Assembly (NCBI GenBank): GCA_030674185.1
Contig: CM060315.1
Coordinates: forward strand, 87,712,415 to 87,776,414
From: Monoplex corrugatus
Lineage: Eukaryota; Mollusca; Gastropoda; Littorinimorpha; Ranellidae
Direction of reading: 5' to 3'
Length of the DNA stretch: 64,000 bases
Shown piece by piece: positions 63,861 through 64,000 of the stretch (position 1 is its first letter; every line of letters begins with the position of its first letter). A program made the position numbers and the translations under genes. Below the pieces are notes generated by a model. That model did no database searches and was not told the origin of the DNA. It was given only the letters and a program-made list of their open reading frames with translations.

Positions 63861-64000
63861 AAAAGAACAGTACGTTGGTATGGCTTTGTAACAAGATCCA
63901 ATGGCCTTGCTGAACAATGCTCCATGGGACTATTGAGGGAGGGAGACAATGGGGTAGACACAATATCAAAACAAAACAAAAAAAACAAAAAAAACAAAAA

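Overview
The window is eukaryotic nuclear DNA from an animal: split genes with GT-AG introns, abundant LINEs, tRNA-derived SINEs, BEL/Pao and Ty3 LTR elements, TTAA-site MITEs and many (CA)n and (GA)n microsatellites. A marine mollusc, probably a gastropod, fits best. That is an inference from the repeat content and the two host proteins; no sequence here fixes the species.

Two host genes can be assembled with confidence. (1) A complete phosphotriesterase-related gene (PTER) lies on the minus strand from 49874 to 30508, in eight coding exons whose splice phases all agree. It encodes 351 aa with every metal-ligand motif of the family. Its introns carry most of the repeats between 30 and 50 kb. 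(2) A complete single-exon UQCC2 homologue (125 aa, complex III assembly factor) lies on the plus strand at 56826-57203. Two weaker host candidates are a possible exon at 2073-2211 (minus) and a frameshifted coding-like block at 61501-62424 (plus).

Layout. 0-2.4 kb: LINE fragment running off the left edge, AT-rich DNA, a 45-bp-arm inverted repeat. 2.46-9.8 kb: one BEL/Pao retrotransposon with both LTRs and a 5-bp target duplication, inactivated and interrupted inside integrase by a TTAA-flanked DNA element. 9.8-14 kb: CpG-richer low-copy DNA, then a 16-unit array of ~44-bp repeats each holding an AGAACGTTCT-like palindrome. 14.2-19.6 kb: two degenerate LINEs, one RTE-like with a TGATGATGA tail. 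20-24.2 kb: short duplications, a TTAA MITE and long (TG)n blocks. 24.8-30 kb: LINE fragments, a 63-bp array split by an RTE 3' end, a 30-bp minisatellite (~37 units), a piggyBac-like C-terminal remnant and a 20-bp minisatellite. 30.5-49.9 kb: PTER. 50.2-53.9 kb: a Ty3/gypsy fragment split by a 5'-truncated LINE. 54-56.4 kb: two more RTE pieces. 56.8-57.2 kb: UQCC2. 57-64 kb: SINEs, foldback MITEs, a 100-N gap and another LINE 3' end.

The genes do not form a pathway. PTER is a cytosolic amidohydrolase and UQCC2 a mitochondrial assembly factor; they are only neighbours. I found no clearly new multi-gene system. The best leads are the TTAA MITE family whose copies share one fixed nested architecture, the palindrome-bearing 44-bp array, the exon-derived relic inside PTER, and the intronless UQCC2.
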